A stretch of DNA of 64,000 bases. Source: Rhodamnia argentea (Eukaryota > Streptophyta > Magnoliopsida > Myrtales > Myrtaceae). Of the stretch, positions 1 to 10,351 are shown piece after piece. Both the position numbers and the translations under genes were made by a program. The stretch covers positions 3,162,001-3,226,000 of the forward strand of contig NC_063151.1 in NCBI RefSeq assembly GCF_020921035.1, given 5' to 3'. The notes under the pieces are model-generated. The model made no database searches, had not been told where the DNA came from, and saw only the letters and a program-made list of their open reading frames with translations. Numbering within the stretch: the first letter of the stretch is position 1; every line of letters starts with the position of its first letter.

Positions 1-248
1 TGGAAAGAAAAACAAGTAGAATGCCAGTTTGCTTGGAAAATCTAACCCTGATCAGTTGTTTGCCCGAAAGAAAAGGAGCATAAGTTGTCAATTGTAGAGC
101 AATATGTGAAAGTATGTCTTGGCACCATAAATAGCGCATAGCACCCATTATCTGGATAATACTACTTAGTAACTCGTAGGCATAATTTCCTATACATGCT
201 TTGCAAGTTCATGTAGTCTCATAAGTGTATTTTGCCCTTCCCTCACAG

Positions 249-1861
249 GTGTGAAGGATTTCCAACATACCCCAGAACCTATGATATGGTTCATGCATCA
301 GGACTTCTCTCCCTTGAAAATAACCAGAATCGCAGATGCTCAATGCTTGATCTTTTTGCTGAGATTGACCGAATACTTCGTCCAGAGGTACCACATCAAT
401 GGATCTCTCTGTCTCCCCCCCCAAAACAGATTTCTCTCTCAGTTCTTTCTTTTGCTGATAAAAGTAAGGAAATTTCCTCTTGATATTTTCACGGTTTTTG
501 TTCATGAAGTAAATCCTATATGGGCTAAAATTACACAGATATGAGCTCATGCACTAATGATACCAATTTTAGCGACAAAAATAATTTCTGTTGTTTTGCT
601 TCTCCATTTCCAAGCAACAAAATTCTTGTATGCAGCCATATTAGTGACAAATATGAATTACAAGCTTCCGTAGCCGGGTAGCCCCTTCCTCATCCCTAGT
701 GTCCATGGATACATGGTTGGTTGAGGGGTTTGGTTATCGCTGGTACTACTTCCACTTGATCGCTTCGTACTTCGCATTCGATCAGCGATCAAATTCTAGG
801 CTAGTCAATTTCCCTTTGTCCTGGCCTGACACACACATAAATCAAAGCCGATGACCGAGGACTGCATGACGAGCGTTGAGATTTACATTTGATGTGCTGT
901 TCAATGTGGAGCATATTCCCCATAAATATGCATCTTTGACGCGGTTGCAGACTTATTAATAGCCTAGCCCTATTAAATAGTTATTAACATTGGCCTGTTA
1001 TTAATCTTTTGGAATGAACCCAGTGTTAGAGCTTTGATGTTTCTTGATAGAATTGTCTTCTTTGTTGTCTTAGATCGCTTATTCTGCCGTAGCAGCCATG
1101 AGAAGGTTACAGAATGGCTAAGCAGCTGTCACACAGTAGTTTGTCCTTGGGGTTGATAATCATACAAATAGGCTGTAATCCAACTAGACTCTCTCTCTCT
1201 GACCCAAAAAAAAAAAAAAAAGGCTATCTCTCAAAATTTTACTTTTTTAGATTTTCTTTGTTACATCTTCAATTAGTTAATCTGCCAATCCTTTCATAGA
1301 TTGATTGTCGGAGTTCTCACATCAATCACTTTGACGAAGTTGTCATTTGTTGATTCTGGCTGGTCTACTACTGTATCAGATTGAAATGAATGAGATTTAA
1401 ATTGAATAGGCAGTTTTAAAACGTGTGTGCCAGAATTGGCTGCTTTGAAGTAGCTTCATCTGTCTTGAATTCATGTCAAGCTGGACAAACTATTGTGCAA
1501 CTGCAAATATGTGTTGACATGTATCATAGCATGGGGTAGAAAATTCTATATCTGAGGAGGATCAATGACAGCGAAAGTTCTTAGATATGATTTTTTCGGC
1601 CATCAAGCGGACACCGTCCCAAGATGCGCATACCTTGTTGGCAATGAATGTGCTCATGAGTCTTGTTTCCTCAATTCTTTTCTGCTTTATTGGTTGGTGC
1701 AGGGTTGGGTGATAATTCGCGATACAGCTGCCTTTATTGATTCGGCGAGAGCTCTGTCCACTCGATTCAAGTGGGATGCACGAGTTATAGGAGTAGAGAG
1801 CAACACTGATGAGAGACTCCTCATCTGCCAGAAACCATTTTTGAAGAAGCCATCGAGCTAG
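249..1861 (+). CDS. Probable pectin methyltransferase, QUASIMODO2-like (PMT6/7 type), 3' end only
   Basis: These are the last two coding exons of a type II Golgi membrane protein of the plant PMT (DUF248) family. By homology it is a SAM-dependent methyltransferase acting on wall pectin (homogalacturonan). Exon 249-387 begins one base into a codon after an AG acceptor and reads [20 protein letters not shown], the hallmark C-terminal PMT motif. It ends at RILRPE before a GT donor. Exon 1703-1861 continues in phase with GWVIIRDT and ends [11 protein letters not shown]-stop. The wording [18 protein letters not shown] and [10 protein letters not shown] is closer to my memory of Arabidopsis PMT6/PMT7 than of PMT4/PMT5. 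Bases 1-248 are intron, and the 1315-bp intron between the exons is AT-rich with no other gene. The catalytic core and membrane anchor lie left of the window. The family call is firm; the paralogue is a judgement. Confidence 0.9.
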
Positions 1862-2608
1862 TTATACTCTACATGGGAACATATGAAAGTTTGGATCGGA
1901 TTGGATCACATTCGTTGGCTTCAGTTTCTTAATTTCAAACATACAGCTATTCTATGAAGGACGACTATCCGTTCCGGACAAAGACAAGATAGCCCGGAAA
2001 GGTAATAGAAAACAGGTGAATCTTTGGTGGAAACCAAACCACAACACAACTCTTACGGAGCCGTAAGGCGGCGTAGGGGACTTGTAATTATGCCATTGAG
2101 GCGCTCCACAGTTGAGAAATATAGGGTTTCAATTCTTTATTATGATGTCTCGTTGTAACTATACTGCGAGAGAGGTTGATTAAGATTTGCATAGATAATC
2201 AGAAGAATAAAGCAAGCGCCTTTTGCTGTACAATGCTTCGGAATTGCATTTAGGATATGAATGGATTCTACTTCTACCCCTCCATTCAATTTCTCAATTT
2301 TGAATGCTCTTTGTCTGTGGTTTGTGCCAAAAGAACCAGTTCGTCAGGTCCTAAGCTAGTTGCCATTCATGTTTTTGTTTTTGTTTTGGTTTTGGTCGGA
2401 CCATTTATGTTTTTGTTCACACGTCTAGATTCCAGCCAAAAAGAGACGAGGTGGGTCTCCTTCCTTGCAAATGCTTAAGCTTGTGCCGCACAGAGGGAAT
2501 TCTCTTCTACTCAAATAGATTTTTGTTAGAATTTGACAAGGGGAACAGAGTAATAGCTTGATACATGAACTGACTCCACATCGTGCATCTGTGTTTCCTT
2601 ATAAAGAT
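1862..2608. other. 3' UTR of PMT gene and intergenic DNA
   Basis: This stretch holds the 3' UTR of the PMT gene, then AT-rich DNA with short T-rich runs around 2370-2410. The only open frame is short and has no recognisable domain. I see no gene. Confidence 0.5.
2206..2211 (+). terminator. Candidate poly(A) signal of the PMT gene
   Basis: A canonical AATAAA lies 345 bases after the PMT stop codon, in T-rich plus-strand sequence. Plant polyadenylation signals are degenerate, so this is only the best-looking candidate. Confidence 0.4.
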
Positions 2609-3110
2609 TTTAGGGAAAATCCTAATCGATGACTTGAAGTGTCCTCATTTTTCTAAGTAAAAGCTTGAGGTGAATTTTATTTTAAATAAGAGATCGAAGT
2701 GGATTTTTTTCAAATAAGACCTAAAGTGACCATGACAATCTCCTCGATCTTTTAACTAGTATGAGCATTTTTGTCCTTTTTTTATCTTGTTGTAATTATT
2801 TTTTTTGCTGGTGGTCGGTCTCCATGATGGCTGGCCACTGGCGATGCTCGGAGAGGGCTGGACGAGTGTCGCCTTACCCAAGCCCTCGCTAATGGTAGCA
2901 TAGAAAAAAAGACGTACTAAAGTAAAATATTACAATTAAATTATATTTGGACGAAAATGTCCGACAGAAATATTTGATAGGTGGGCGAAGGAAATTCTTA
3001 TTTAAAATTGTCATGATCATTTAAAGCCTTTATTTGGAATTAAGGTGATCTCCTCAAGCTCTTGTTTGGAAAAATGAGACCCTAATTTGGAATTTTCTTA
3101 GGATTTTATT
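2609..3110. mobile_element. MITE with long diverged terminal inverted repeats, directly upstream of the PORR gene
   Basis: The left end (about 2609-2740) and the reverse complement of the right end (about 2985-3110) share, in the same order, AAATCCTAA, CTCATTTTT, AGCTTGAGG, AAATAA and CATGACAAT. That makes an inverted repeat of about 130 bp with many mismatches. The core (2805-2900) is GC-rich and resembles the cores of other repeats in this window. It has no coding capacity. Target-site duplications are not clear. The right end lies about 90 bp before the PORR start codon, so the element probably contributes promoter or 5' UTR. Confidence 0.6.
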
Positions 3111-3134
3111 AGAGAAGGTGTTGCCCGAGAAAAA

Positions 3135-3266
3135 ATGGGTAAATCTGCGATAGCTCGAAGCGTTCGCAACGTAGCTCCATCTGCTCGTTACTCGATCCAT
3201 GGCTTGGCGCGTCATCTTCTTCTTCAAAAACCCGGAGCCCAAGACCTCCCCATTCCGAAACCCTAG
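3135..3266 (+). CDS. Possible upstream ORF overlapping the PORR start, 43 codons
   Basis: An ATG at 3135, 64 bases before the PORR ATG and in another frame, opens a 43-residue frame starting MGKSAIARSVRNVAPSAR and stopping at 3266, inside the PORR gene. If transcription starts upstream of 3135, ribosomes would meet it first and it would lower PORR translation. It is basic, Ser/Ala-rich and nearly free of acidic residues, like an organelle presequence, but this may be chance. No transcript start is known, so it remains hypothetical. Confidence 0.25.
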   Translation: MGKSAIARSVRNVAPSARYSIHGLARHLLLQKPGAQDLPIPKP

Positions 3267-4389
3267 TCTCTGCAATCTCCTCGCTTCCCCATTCTCCACC
3301 TCCTTCCTCAAGACCAAGCTCCCCAAATCCCTCCGCAAGAAGCGCAAGAAGGAAGACTCCCCTCGGACCAAGCTCGTCCAGACCGTCCCCAATCGCATCC
3401 CACGCTTGGAGTCCATCGTCGAGCGGGACTCCCACTTCCGATTCCTCGCCCGGTCCAAGGACTTCCTCGCCAAGCAGCCCGAGCGCGTCCTCCGCCTCGA
3501 CGACGCCGGCAAGCTCCACCGCGAGCTCGGATTCCCCCGCGGCCGCAAGGTCGTCCGCTCCATCCAGCGCCACCCTCTCCTGTTCGAGGTCTACCGCCAC
3601 ATCGACAACAAGATGTGGTTCGGCTTCACCGACCTCATGGAGGAGCTGCTCGAGGAGGAGAGGCGGATAGCGGACTCGATGGAAATCGATCGGGTCAACA
3701 AGGTGCGTAAGCTTCTCATGATGTCTGCTAATAAGCGAATTGCGCTGAGTAAGATTTATCACTGTCGGTCCCTGTTTGGGATTCCTGAGGATTTTAGGGA
3801 TAGGGTTTTGAACTATCCGGATTACTTTAGGGTGGTTGTGGACGACGATGGGAGAAGAGTGCTTGAGCTGGTGAATTGGGACCCGCATTTGGCGGTGAGT
3901 GAGCTCGAGAGGGAGTTCGTGGTTGATGAAGATGGAGTGAAGAAGGCTTTTCGATTCCCTGTGAAGCATAACAGGGATTTGGATCTGGACGCGGACGACA
4001 CGGGGAAGCTTAATCTGTTGAACACGCTCCCGCTCGTTTCGCCTTACTCGGATGGGGCGAGCTTGGATTTGTGGACTCTGGAGGCGGAGAAATATAGGGT
4101 CGGTGTGTTGCACGAGTTCTTGAGCTTGACTATGGAGAAGAGGGCGTCTATACACCATATCGTCGAGTTCAAGGAGGAGTTTAGCTTGACCAAGCATACT
4201 TACCAGATGCTCTTGAAGCAGCCCAGGACCTTTTATCTGGCGGGAACGGAGATGAACTGGGTGGTTTTCCTGAAGGATGCTTATGATGAGAGCGGTGTTC
4301 TGATCAGGAAAGACCCGCAGGTGTTGTTCAATGAGAAGTTATATAAGTATGCTGGAATGAATAGTGTGGAACCTGGGATGAGGATATAG
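3199..4389 (+). CDS. PORR-domain organellar RNA-binding protein (WTF1/RPD1-like)
   Basis: An intronless 396-residue protein. Residues 1-40 are rich in Ser, Pro, Phe and basic residues with no acidic patch (MAWRVIFFFKNPEPK...), as expected of a mitochondrial or plastid transit peptide. From about residue 60 the plant organelle RNA recognition (PORR, DUF860) domain follows: PRLESIVERD, FLAKQPERVLRLDD, GFPRGRKVVRSIQRHPLLFE, KLLMMSANKRIALSKI, FGIPEDFRDRVLNYPDYFRV, and near the end FSLTKHTYQMLLKQPRTFYL followed by LIRKDPQVLFNEKLYKYAGM. Known PORR proteins (WTF1, WTF9, RPD1) bind organelle introns and support group II intron splicing or transcript stability. Length and single-exon structure fit the family. 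I infer an organellar RNA-processing role; the target RNA and the organelle cannot be told from sequence. A MITE ends about 90 bp upstream, and an out-of-frame upstream ATG precedes the start. Confidence 0.9.
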   Translation: MAWRVIFFFKNPEPKTSPFRNPSLCNLLASPFSTSFLKTKLPKSLRKKRKKEDSPRTKLVQTVPNRIPRLESIVERDSHFRFLARSKDFLAKQPERVLRLDDAGKLHRELGFPRGRKVVRSIQRHPLLFEVYRHIDNKMWFGFTDLMEELLEEERRIADSMEIDRVNKVRKLLMMSANKRIALSKIYHCRSLFGIPEDFRDRVLNYPDYFRVVVDDDGRRVLELVNWDPHLAVSELEREFVVDEDGVKKAFRFPVKHNRDLDLDADDTGKLNLLNTLPLVSPYSDGASLDLWTLEAEKYRVGVLHEFLSLTMEKRASIHHIVEFKEEFSLTKHTYQMLLKQPRTFYLAGTEMNWVVFLKDAYDESGVLIRKDPQVLFNEKLYKYAGMNSVEPGMRI

Positions 4390-6612
4390 ATGGCCGGCTG
4401 AGGTATCATGACAGTTTTGAAATTCCGAGCATCGACAATATGGCAGATGGGGAGTAATTCCTTGACTTGGACATCGGGAGGATCATAGCAGATGCCGTTC
4501 CCCTTCTGCTTTTGAGTTCATAGATTATGCCCATGTAATGTCCTCGACAGTGGATGCTCTGGTAGGGGCAGAGAGATTTCGACAAGTTAAGAATTGGTCA
4601 TTTAGATGAAGTTCCTTAAATGTTTTCTGGATGCTCATGATTAATGTGGATGTCTTCGGAGGGGGTCCACAACAGGGTGGGTGGATGATGAAGCTTGCGA
4701 CACCGGGAGATCTGATCTCTTTTAGAAGGCCGACCCGGTCGTTGAATTCACCTGCGGAGGAACTTGCAATTGCCTTTCTTCTCTTCAAATTCAAGCTGAG
4801 TTCATGGCATTGTTTCAGTGAATCATATGGTCCATCAAGATAATAGGTGTTAGATCGACTGCTTCAGTCTCGTGCTTCTCGGACTGCAATCATGACAACT
4901 TAGTGCTTTCATTTAGCTTTTGTCATGAGTTAGCAAACTAACTCAAATCTGTCTTCTCTTTTAGTCAGAGTTACCATATTTATACAGAGATCCGAAGGAC
5001 TAAAATGCAGTTTGGGCATTAGTTGCGTTAGGTCCTTCAGCTGTCGCTGCTCGCAGGTTACCCATCTTATTCACGATTGTTAAAGTGTATCTCGCCAATC
5101 ACTTGGAGGAAGATGAAGTTCTTCCTTCTGCCAATTCCCAGCTCTTTCTGGTTTTCGCAGTTCGCATGACTCTGCGAGGTCGGTCATGATGTTTGTCACT
5201 GAATGTTCGACAGCTTTGTTGTCGGAATGCAGCAAGGACACGCCCAATTCACATCTAGATGTGTATCCCAAAGCTGTCTTGTGATATATTTGACAAAGTT
5301 AAGTGGGGTTTGAGCAAATAACCTGAAAGAGAGAACCTCTTTGGAGAACCTAATGAATCACGCACGCTCAATTCTCTTTTGGAGAACCTAATTAGATGGT
5401 TGATAACCCTTTTTTTCTCTTAGAGAAAAGAGAGCTTCTTTTCTTCACCAAATGGTTACAAAAGCAAACAAACATTAGGAGATTCACTATTATTGGCCAG
5501 GCCCTTAGATCGTGGTCAAGGGGTAGCTCAGACTCACCCGTAATAAAAATTTTGCGCATGGAATTATCGAACCGCCATGGGCCCAACCGGGCTTTGTAAC
5601 TAAAAAGCCTTTTCTAGCTAGGCCCCAAAGTGCCATTCGGGTAAATGTCCCTCGGGTCGACCCGTGGACTCGTGGGCGGGTTTAGATTTATGACATGGTT
5701 TAGTTCACAAAAAACAACTGTAAACTAAACTGTGTTACGTAACCTATCGCCCAAACTATTTTTTAAAGTAAATAGATATAAGGAAAGAGAGCCTTCTGCT
5801 TTCGTGAAATCTTAATCATTTTCCCCTCCCCTTGTCCATGAATAAATGCGTGTTTCTTTAAATTTATCCTATTTCTGATATTTTTCAACATTAATGCTTG
5901 GATTTTTTTTTTTGGGGGTCCTGCAATGTCTTTATAACAAGATTTCAAATGTCAAAATTCCTCTTTGCATAAACATTTATACAATTTCTTCATATTAGAT
6001 CTCTGTTTAAATAGCTTATATATCAATCACGTGATAACTTTATATCTCATAATTAAACGAGTTTATTTAATTTTTTGGAGTATCAATTTCTTGCGAGCAT
6101 GTTGCTGGTTAATGATTAACCAAACGGTCAGCTAAAAGTCGTGGATCGATGGCGAGGGTGAGACAATGGTTGACAGAATTACCTATGCACAAAAGCAAAA
6201 GTGTAATTGTTCTCGTTAGAAATTGGAAGTACTAAAGAGTATACATTGGCGTCCTTAACGGGTACATACAGAGGGGAAGTTGTCAATTTAACCCACACGC
6301 CCAAGCACTCACCAAACCAACCGGAACGCGAGACCACCGCACCTCCCAAACGCCCAGCCAAATGCGATAGCGATAGCGATTAACGAAGCCGCCTCGTCAT
6401 TCGCCATTCATTTTATCTCCCCCCCAGCAAAAACCCACCAGGAAAAAACAAAGAGAATATTCCTATACACAAGAAAGTGTCAAACTTCAATGAAATCCCC
6501 AATGTGAAAATTCCCAATTTTTGTGCATTCATCTTCCAGTTTTTCTCGTCCCCGTCCCACCCCGATAAATCCAAACCACCATCCCTTCTTCTGGTGGGTA
6601 GCTGAACTGGCC
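4390..6612. other. Intergenic: PORR 3' UTR and APRL promoter region
   Basis: I see no gene here. A near-exact direct repeat (TTTGGAGAACCTAAT) occurs at about 5340 and 5378, 38 bp apart. The 5620-5690 stretch is locally GC-rich (CCCTCGGGTCGACCCGTGG). The last 250 bp before the APRL start are C-rich on the plus strand (6300-6440, 6540-6590) and probably contain its promoter and 5' leader. Confidence 0.4.
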
Positions 6613-8887
6613 ATGAGGGTTTGGGTGGTGATGTTGATTGCGTGGGTTGCCGTTTCGGATCCGGTCGAAGGCTCGCCGACCAGCGCTGTTTGCGAGAAGG
6701 AGTCGCTTGCGGGATCGATCGTAGGGTTTGGGGATTCTCGCTGTTCGTTGGATGGTCGGAGTGACTCTTTCAACTTCGTTGGCGTCACCGAGGTACTAGA
6801 TTGGTTCATGTTTTGTGTTGTTTTTGGCCTTTATCAGTTTCTTGGATGTCTTCTGTTTATTGCGTTCATCCAATTGCTCTGTTGAAAGGGTAGATTTTTG
6901 GCTGGATTTTAGTTGAAGGTTTAGGTCGGTTTCTACTGGATGCAAGTGACAGAATGGAGAAATGGGGGTTTTTTTTTTTAAACCATATGATCGATGTCAC
7001 AGCCGGTGCATGATTAGGCTGAAAAGTACAGCCAGAACCGATCTCATGTTGGAGAGCACGAGAGATTGACTTTAGATTTGGAGTTGAGTTATTCAGATTC
7101 TCTTGTTCAGCTGAGCTGAGATTTTGGTCCTCTTTTGGGGCTTGAATGTGAATTTCTAGGTTGGTCAGCAGAATAGTGGGATTGCCTCCATCTTTTCTTA
7201 GAAAGATAAAATTTCTGCTTTTTCCTTTTTTTTAGGGGGATGCTGGAACAATGTTTATTTTAGCTCTTCATTCTTCAAATGAAGCAAAACTAGAATTGCT
7301 GTTAAAATACTTCTTTTGCTGTCCTATGCATCGACTTTCAAGCTTATGAAGAGTCGTATAAAAATTTGGTTCTTTGATACGAGTGTTCTTTCATGGAAGC
7401 ATGTATGAGATTGAGCCTGACAAAACTGTATTTAGGGAAAAATATTTGGTAGTGGAAACAAAGTGAAACTTGGGGGTTTTTTTATTTTCCTGGTGAATAC
7501 ATCCATAAAAAATTTGATGAGATTTTCATCTGTACTATATGAAGGGTGACGAGCTTTCACTGCTAAGGGCACTGAGTATGGTCCACAAGAATAGCGAGGA
7601 GTACGTAGCTGAGCTTTTCTATGCATCATGGTGTCCTTTCTCAAGGGTGATCAGACCACGTTTTGCCCTCCTATCCTCTTTGTATCCCTCCATTGCTCAT
7701 TTTGCAATTGAAGAATCATCTGTACGCCCAAGGTTTGTTCTGCCCTTAGTTTTGAGTTGGAGATTCATTATATGGTGTTTGAGAATAAAGTTGGGTCTAA
7801 TTTTGCAGCATCCTCTCAAAATATGGTGTCCATGGGTTCCCGATGCTTTTCCTATTGAATTCCACACTTATTGTATCCTACCATGGCCCTCGGACCCTTG
7901 ATTCTCTTGTGACTTTCTACGGTGTTGTCACTGGTATGTTCTTCCTGCAGTGTCTTGTGCCCATCCTGTTTTGATTCCTTTTTCCTTCTTTTTACTCTGC
8001 AGTCTGAATGATAGCAACTAGTGAGTACTGAGCTAAATAACTGTCACTTTGCCACCTTTTATGTCACAAATCAGATTAGTTGAAGTAAAGATCAGTTTCT
8101 GATGGATTGAATGCTATGGTTTTTGTGCATGTGATCCCTTTGTTCAGGATCTTTCTGCCTGGTTAAATGTGCCTCTTTTCTAGGGTGCATGTTCCCATTT
8201 AATGCTTGTGCATTGTTTGAGAAGAGTTGGCGGGGGTTTGAGACCGTGCCTTTTATGAGGCATTTTTTCTCTTGCTAATTTACACGAGAATGCTGATATC
8301 ATTTTCTCCCTCGACCTCGGGTCAGGCCATCCATTTTATTGATTACTGTATTTCATTTGGACATGCAAGATTCCGTCAAAATTGTTATGGCTGCAACTGC
8401 ATTTTCTTCGATCTTAAGAGTAAACATCAGCTATTGTACATGAATGCTAGGTATGAAGCCTTTGACCTCGGAGTGGTCATCATTGGAGGAAATGAGAACC
8501 CTATCAAATTATGAGAAGCATGATACCACCGAGCCGGAAAGCTGCCCATTCTGGTGGGCAAGATCACCTGAGAATATGCTCAGGCATGAAACATATCTGG
8601 CTTTGGCGACCGCGTTTGTGCTCTTGAGATTGCTGTACTTCCTCTATCCAACTCTCGCCACATGCGTTCGGTGGGCATGGAGAAGGCACATCCAAAATAT
8701 GGGTTTGCTGAGCTTGTTAGGCCATTTCCTGGCTTATCTTAAGCGGGCCACGCAGCTATCACAGTCTATTAAAGAACCACGCAAGAGAAGCAATTTACAG
8801 GAAGGAGCGAGGAATGCTGGTGTTTGGGCTTCCAAATCCCTTGCTACCGTTTCGATCGGGGATGCAAGCACGAGCAGGAGTCATTGA
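6613..8887 (+). CDS. 5'-adenylylsulfate reductase-like protein (APRL4/5/7 type), thioredoxin-fold membrane protein
   Basis: Four exons give 309 residues: 6613-6792, 7545-7732, 7809-7933 and 8451-8887. Residues 1-20 ([14 protein letters not shown]...) look like a secretory signal peptide. A thioredoxin-like domain follows, with [10 protein letters not shown] around Cys90, then [16 protein letters not shown] in exon 3. The single-cysteine WCPFS in place of CxxC is typical of APRL proteins, which lack the PAPS-reductase domain of true APS reductases. Exon 4 carries [13 protein letters not shown], one membrane span at about 213-236 ([20 protein letters not shown]), and the conserved tail [20 protein letters not shown]. 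Family members are ER or secretory oxidoreductase-like proteins of uncertain substrate. An in-frame ATG at 6523 would add 30 Pro/Ser-rich residues ahead of the signal peptide; I prefer 6613 because it opens directly into the hydrophobic segment. Confidence 0.9.
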
Positions 8888-9657
8888 TCATTTAGCAAAT
8901 GATGATGCGATTCAAGACTTTTGGTATGGAAAGTCACAGTGAGAACTCGGCAGCAGAACCTCGTTGCATAAGCTCATCTTTAGACAGGCTAAGCATTAAA
9001 CGTGGACAACTGATAATCTGATGATCGTTTTGATCACTTTGTATTCTTATTCCTGATGAATGACATTCGGTCAGATTTGTACATTGATATCCTTTGGAGG
9101 AAGTAGATTTTGAAGCTTCATTGTGGCAAAACATGATCATCATGATTGTTGGAGAAGGCACTATTTTATCTTTTTTGGGGTATTCGAGTGTTGTGTATTC
9201 TACAACTGTTATGCAGTAATTTGCATCTCACAGAGTGCTGCTTGGAGTCAGATTTGTTGGATTACACAGAAGTACCGATCTCTTGCAGTCTATGTTCTAG
9301 AGTGAGTGAAATGTGGCACGACATTGACATTTCATAAAGATATCGACATTCAAGTTAACATTGAATTAAATTACCTTTGGTGGATTACTAACAATAAGCC
9401 GTGACGTAATGGAAATGAATCGCCACCTTAATCAAATAACTAGAAAGATGCCTGCTTTCCGCAAGACTATGCCAACGACATTTCAAGTGCATTAGGATGT
9501 GCAGGTCCAAGGTTGTCCTCTCATTCCTCTGCAGATGCTTCTTTGCACGTGCTCCCGTGGCTTCCTCATGTCATTTCCTCTAGAGGGAAACGTGATCAAG
9601 TGTCATGTGTCGTTGCCACTCGCATGCCATCTTTGCATTTACAACTTCCTTTCCAAC
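8888..9657. other. 3' flank of the APRL gene
   Basis: The 3' UTR of the APRL gene is followed by AT-rich DNA. No gene, RNA or clear repeat is visible before the tandem array begins near 9658. Confidence 0.4.
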
Positions 9658-9828
9658 AAGAAACTCGATTATTGGACTGATGGCATATATGTATAGTAGA
9701 ACCCTTGCTAATGATAACTTATGTTAAGGGCGAAGACATTCGCTATGCATTAATCTGCTCCACGCATTTTGATAAGCTTGACATTGAAATGCAAAACCAC
9801 AAACGTTCAGTCAGGGTATGGCTCCATA

Positions 9829-10201
9829 TAGGGGTGTCAAAAAAGCCCGAGCCAACCCGAAAATTCACCAAATTTTTGGGCTTTTTCGGGCCATGCTTTG
9901 GTACTGTCTGCGTAAGGGTCGGGCCGGGCCGGGCCGGCTCCGGCTTTTTTGACACCCACGTTCTCTTTTTAATTTAATTTTTTTTCTTTTTTCTTTTTTA
10001 TATTCTTTCATTCGACGGTCTTATCAAGTGCTTTTGGTTCCAAAAAAAAAAAAGGAAAAAAAAAAAAAGAATCCGACCTGACCCGAAATGTTGGGGCATA
10101 TGTAATTCAGGCTCGGGCCGGGCCGAGCTAAGCACTGTTTAGTTTCTGGCGGGCTCGAGTTGAGCCAAGACCCGTCCCGACCCGGCCCGTTGACACCCCT
10201 A
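9829..10201. mobile_element. hAT-type MITE, 373 bp, with perfect 12-bp TIRs and 8-bp target duplication
   Basis: It starts TAGGGGTGTCAA and ends with the exact reverse complement TTGACACCCCTA. The 8 bases GCTCCATA flank it on both sides (9821-9828 and 10202-10209). An 8-bp duplication and a TAGGG start are diagnostic of hAT elements. The inside is GC-rich at the ends (GGGCCGGGCCGG, CGGGCCGGGCCG) with an A-rich centre, and codes for nothing. It sits inside copy A of the tandem array, and the unit resumes exactly after it. Confidence 0.9.
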
Positions 10202-10351
10202 GCTCCATATGAGTATAGAATCTTCTATAAGGATAGAAAAGGGTAAGACAAGAAACTCGATTGTCGTACTCATGGTATATATGTATAGTAGAGCATATAT
10301 GTATAGTAGAACACACATTACTAAAGATGACTTAGGATAAAGAATGCTAGC

